NCBI RefSeq assembly: GCF_965198575.1
Contig: NZ_OZ240671.1
Span: 1,736,001-1,800,000 of the forward strand
Source of the DNA: Lichenicola sp965198575
GTDB lineage: Bacteria > Pseudomonadota > Alphaproteobacteria > Acetobacterales > Acetobacteraceae
Direction of reading: 5' to 3'
DNA length: 64,000 nucleotides
Shown: piece by piece, positions 61,725-64,000 of the stretch
Position numbering within the stretch: position 1 is the first letter of the stretch
How the letters are laid out: each line of letters opens with the position of its first letter
The notes under the pieces: model-generated
What the model was told of the DNA's origin: nothing
What the model saw: the letters and a program-made list of their open reading frames with translations, nothing else
Database searches by the model: none
Made by a program: the position numbers and the translations under genes

Positions 61725-62258
61725 CTAACGTTTTGTCAGGGCCCTGTCGATCATTCGCTTGCCGAGCAGCAGAGCCACGTCCCAGGGCAGCGCCGGCACC
61801 TCGCGCAACCGCCACCGCCACCGGCGCAGGAACTGCTGCGACGCGGGCCGCGGCGGCGGCGGAACCGCGCGCGCCGCCACCCCCTGCAGACGCAGCAGCA
61901 CCAGGCAGCGCGGCAGATGATACGCGCTGGTGGCGGCAAACACCGGCCCGGCATGGCCGATCGCGTGCAGCAGCGCGGCGCAGGCCCGGACGGAATCCAG
62001 GGTGTCGGTCGCGGTCTCCTCTCGCCGGATGCGCGTTTCCGGGATGCCGTGGGCTTGGAGCAGTGTCGCCATCGCCGAGGCCTCGGAGGGACCATGGCGG
62101 CCTATCCCGCCGGTCGGCAGGTACAGCGGCGGGGTGGCAAGCTGCTCGCCGAAACCGGACGCCGCCTCGACCCGCCAGGTCAGGGTCGGGGTGGGCGAGC
62201 CGTCCCGACGCAATGCCGCCCCGAAGACGATGATCGCGGCGGGGTGCCCGTCACTCAA
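61725..62258 (-). CDS. YdcF/SanA-like DUF218 protein
   Basis: A 177-residue DUF218 protein: AAIIVFGAALRRDGSPTPTL, YLPTGGIGRHGPSEASAMAT, TATDTLDSVRACAALL and ATSAYHLPRCLVLLR, the usual four motifs. Homologues (SanA, YdcF, ElyC) are linked to envelope integrity; biochemical activity is uncertain. Its ATG overlaps the preceding methyltransferase stop by 4 bp, and it has no transmembrane segment in front of the domain. Confidence 0.88.
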   Translation of the reverse strand: MSDGHPAAIIVFGAALRRDGSPTPTLTWRVEAASGFGEQLATPPLYLPTGGIGRHGPSEASAMATLLQAHGIPETRIRREETATDTLDSVRACAALLHAIGHAGPVFAATSAYHLPRCLVLLRLQGVAARAVPPPPRPASQQFLRRWRWRLREVPALPWDVALLLGKRMIDRALTKR

Positions 62259-63610
62259 GCCGGAGGCCGCAGCAGGATGCGGTTCACCCGGGATAGCGCG
62301 CGGAAGGTCTCGGCCCAGGCAGCCGCGAACTTCGCCGGCCCGATGCCACGTTCGGCGAGGGCCGCCGCGATCGCCGACACGTTCCGCTCGCCATCGATCA
62401 AGCCGAGGATCGCGCGTGCCTGTGGTGGCAGCGGCACCGGCACCGTGAGCCGCCCGAACGCCACCGGCAGGCTGCCGTCCGGCCCGATCTGGCGGACGAT
62501 CTCGGCGACCGGCATCTCGCGCGCCACCGGCACGGCGTCCGGCGCCATCGGGTCGGGTGCCGCCGGTGCCTCGCCGCGACGCACCGCATACACCACGTGG
62601 GTGTTCATGTTGCCGGCAAGACTTTCCGCCAGCGCGGCGCGCCCGGTCGGCGACAGCGATGCCGCGCGGGCACGCAGCCGCGGATCGGGCAGCAGCAGGT
62701 CCGGGTCGTAACGCGCAGGCTCCATCAGGCAGGCAGCCTCCAGACCGGCCTGGTCGAGCAGTTCAAGGAACCCGGCGATGTCGTAGGCGCGGTCGCGCGG
62801 GTTCAGCAGCAGGTCGTACAGCCCGGCATCGCCGCCGGAGAGATGGTCGCCGAAATTGCTGTTGGCGCGCAGCCAAGCCGTCGCCGGCAGATGCCGCATC
62901 ACCCGGCGCGCCACATCGAGCCGCGCCGGCGGTGGCTCGCCTGCAGGAGCCAGCAGCGCCAGCGCATCCTGCAGCATATAGACGCCGGTGCGACCATGCG
63001 GCGCATACACCATCAGCCCCATGCCGCCGCCCGGCGCCAGCGACCGCTCCAACCCACGCAGCGCGGCCAGCGGGTCAGGCAGGTGATGCAGCACGCCGCA
63101 GCAATCGATGTAATCGAACGGCCCCAGGTCGGCGGCGGGCAGCTCGGTCAGCGAGCGGCGCTGGAAGGCGATGTTGGACAGGCCGCGCACCTCCGCCCGG
63201 GCGCGCGCGATGCCGAGCGCCTGCTCCGAGCGGTCCAGGCACAGCACCTGCCCCGCTCGCCCGGCACGCTGCATCTGGGTGGCCAGCATGATGGCAGCGT
63301 CACCGGTGCCGCAGCCGGCGACCAGCACCTGCAACGGCCGGCTCGCGGGTCGTGCCGCGCCGAACACCCAATGGTCGATCTCGCGCAGGTGGCTCGGGCT
63401 GCCGATGAACAGCCGTTTCGCCTCGTCGCGCGGATCACGCTGCGGGTAGGGATAAGCCTCGTACTGGGCGGCGAGGCTCAGGTCCGCCTGATCCTCAGGC
63501 ACGTCCTGATCCGCCTGATCCTCAGGCACGTCGCTTTTCGCCTGATCCTCAGGCACGTCGTGGTCCGCCTGATCCTCAGGCACGTCGTGGTCCGCCTGAT
63601 CCTCAGGCAC
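62255..63610 (-). CDS. SAM-dependent methyltransferase with repeat-expanded N-terminus
   Basis: A 451-residue protein. Residues 1-45 are five near-identical nine-residue repeats (VPEDQADHD type). A methyltransferase domain follows (QYEAYPYPQRDPRDEAK, VLVAGCGTGDAAIMLATQ, FDYIDCCGVLHHLPDPLAAL), then a C-terminal domain of about 200 residues ending in a winged-helix-like RVNRILLRPPA. The QYEAYPYP opening is typical of a group of protein or metabolite methyltransferases with a PF-type tail; substrate unknown. The GTG at 63610 overlaps the upstream stop; every repeat carries another in-frame GTG, so the true start could be any of them. Confidence 0.85.
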   Translation of the reverse strand: MPEDQADHDVPEDQADHDVPEDQAKSDVPEDQADQDVPEDQADLSLAAQYEAYPYPQRDPRDEAKRLFIGSPSHLREIDHWVFGAARPASRPLQVLVAGCGTGDAAIMLATQMQRAGRAGQVLCLDRSEQALGIARARAEVRGLSNIAFQRRSLTELPAADLGPFDYIDCCGVLHHLPDPLAALRGLERSLAPGGGMGLMVYAPHGRTGVYMLQDALALLAPAGEPPPARLDVARRVMRHLPATAWLRANSNFGDHLSGGDAGLYDLLLNPRDRAYDIAGFLELLDQAGLEAACLMEPARYDPDLLLPDPRLRARAASLSPTGRAALAESLAGNMNTHVVYAVRRGEAPAAPDPMAPDAVPVAREMPVAEIVRQIGPDGSLPVAFGRLTVPVPLPPQARAILGLIDGERNVSAIAAALAERGIGPAKFAAAWAETFRALSRVNRILLRPPA

Positions 63611-63611
63611 G
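63485..63611. repeat. 27-bp tandem repeat, five copies, in a coding start region
   Basis: A 19-base core (cgcctgatcctcaggcacg on the plus strand) recurs at 63485, 63512, 63539, 63566 and 63593, an exact 27-base period, with variable 8-base linkers. On the coding (minus) strand each unit contains GTGCCTGAGGATCAG. The period is a multiple of three, so copy-number change adds or removes nine residues without a frameshift. Confidence 0.92.
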
Positions 63612-63986
63612 GGGCGTCAGGCGTCCGCGCTGCCAGGCTTCGGCGGCTTCGTCGGCGGTCATGCCGTCGCGACGCATGGCGTGTTCCAGGGCGCTGACCA
63701 CCGGATTGCCGAGGGTCAGCTCCTCCAGCTCATCCATCAGGTCGGGATCGAGCGAGGCGCGCAGGCCGCGCCGCAGCAGCAGCCTGGCTTCCTGGCGGGT
63801 GTTGAGTGCCGCCTCCGGATCCTCGAGCGGACGCAGCCGACCGCCATGCGCCAGCGCGTGCGGCTGCGAAAGCGGCAACACAGCAGCGGCGGCAGCGTCG
63901 AGCAGCGCACTGGCACGGTCGAACGCCACCTCGGCGTCCAGCACCTCCAGCCGATAGCCCGAACGCCCCAGCTCGTACACCGTCAT
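63603..63986 (-). CDS. hypothetical protein upstream of the methyltransferase
   Basis: A 127-residue protein (starts MTVYELGRSGYRLEVLDAEV) made of predicted helices, rich in Ala, Leu and Asp/Glu (SALLDAAAAAVLPLSQPHAL, LMDELEELTLGNPVVSALEH). No family recognised. Its stop overlaps the methyltransferase GTG, so the two are co-translated. The ATG at 63986 overlaps a TGA of the frame running in from the window edge, suggesting a further upstream gene whose last codons are at 63986-64000. Confidence 0.55.
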   Translation of the reverse strand: MTVYELGRSGYRLEVLDAEVAFDRASALLDAAAAAVLPLSQPHALAHGGRLRPLEDPEAALNTRQEARLLLRRGLRASLDPDLMDELEELTLGNPVVSALEHAMRRDGMTADEAAEAWQRGRLTPRA

Positions 63987-64000
63987 CACCCGCTGCGCAT

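Noticed and set aside
63485..63611. CRISPR-like array
   Set aside because: Spacers of 8 bases are far too short, the unit lies inside a coding frame, and no cas gene is present.
1..64000. tRNA, rRNA, insertion sequences, prophage or integration sites
   Set aside because: Gene-free gaps are short and I saw no cloverleaf, transposase, integrase or long terminal inverted repeat.

Overview
The window is high-GC DNA from an alphaproteobacterium, most likely a member of the Acetobacteraceae. This is inferred from a cobalamin-dependent MetH with a RYSFGYPACP-type activation domain, a Hint-domain exoprotein of a kind frequent in that family, the fabD-fabG-acpP-fabF-mltG order, several Tat-exported oxidoreductases, and the absence of any rRNA, phage, IS or CRISPR signal. 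It reads as ordinary chromosome with a few accessory islands.

Layout. 1-9.8 kb (minus strand): a very large TPR/GT2/GT4 glycosyltransferase, a Sel1-repeat protein, and a type I secretion ABC transporter/HlyD adaptor pair. 9.9-19.7 kb (plus strand): metH with a clear terminator, a Hint-domain protein that is a candidate type I substrate, a HisE-like protein lacking its catalytic acids, cvpA-purF, a DUF2171 protein and an SDR fused to an ABM-like domain. 19.7-24.3 kb: a small exported protein, a COG2509 FAD dehydrogenase, a His-rich CDF metal exporter and a PA0069-type radical SAM protein. 24.5-30.6 kb: a diffusible-signal-factor (DSF) quorum-sensing locus. It holds a REC-PAS-GGDEF-EAL response regulator, an RpfC-like five-part hybrid kinase translationally coupled to it, and a convergent RpfF synthase with both catalytic glutamates. 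In this locus the response regulator sits where RpfG (REC-HD-GYP) would be in Xanthomonas.

30.6-39.6 kb (minus strand): a tightly packed run of nine genes. In transcription order it is two tandem cysteine desulfurases, a 2Fe-2S ferredoxin, mnmA, a GST, a GT4, an O-antigen ligase, a COG0523 GTPase and a WD40 protein. 39.7-40.1 kb is a 450-bp region that looks like a structured leader with a 27-codon upstream ORF, ahead of an alpha/beta hydrolase. 40.7-47.2 kb: anmK, tyrS, a PsiE-like protein, a stress SDR, mmcB, an inositol-phosphatase-family enzyme and a SYLF protein. 47.2-52.8 kb: a zinc alcohol dehydrogenase, a Tat-exported royal-jelly-family protein, an OmpA-type barrel, a small secreted protein and a Tat-exported Gfo/Idh/MocA oxidoreductase. 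52.8-57.5 kb: the fatty-acid synthesis cluster with mltG. 57.7-64 kb: an Nramp-like transporter with an atypical metal site, a GAF/HisKA_2 kinase divergent from a single-domain response regulator, and a methyltransferase/YdcF operon. The first gene of that methyltransferase pair carries five in-phase 27-bp repeats at its start codon.

How the parts fit. The DSF locus couples signal synthesis, membrane sensing by phosphorelay and c-di-GMP turnover. The desulfurase-ferredoxin-MnmA block supplies sulfur for tRNA 2-thiouridine and perhaps Fe-S clusters. Glycosyltransferases, the O-antigen ligase and T1SS genes point to an active cell surface and secretome. Product calls rest on motif recognition by eye; no database search was run.
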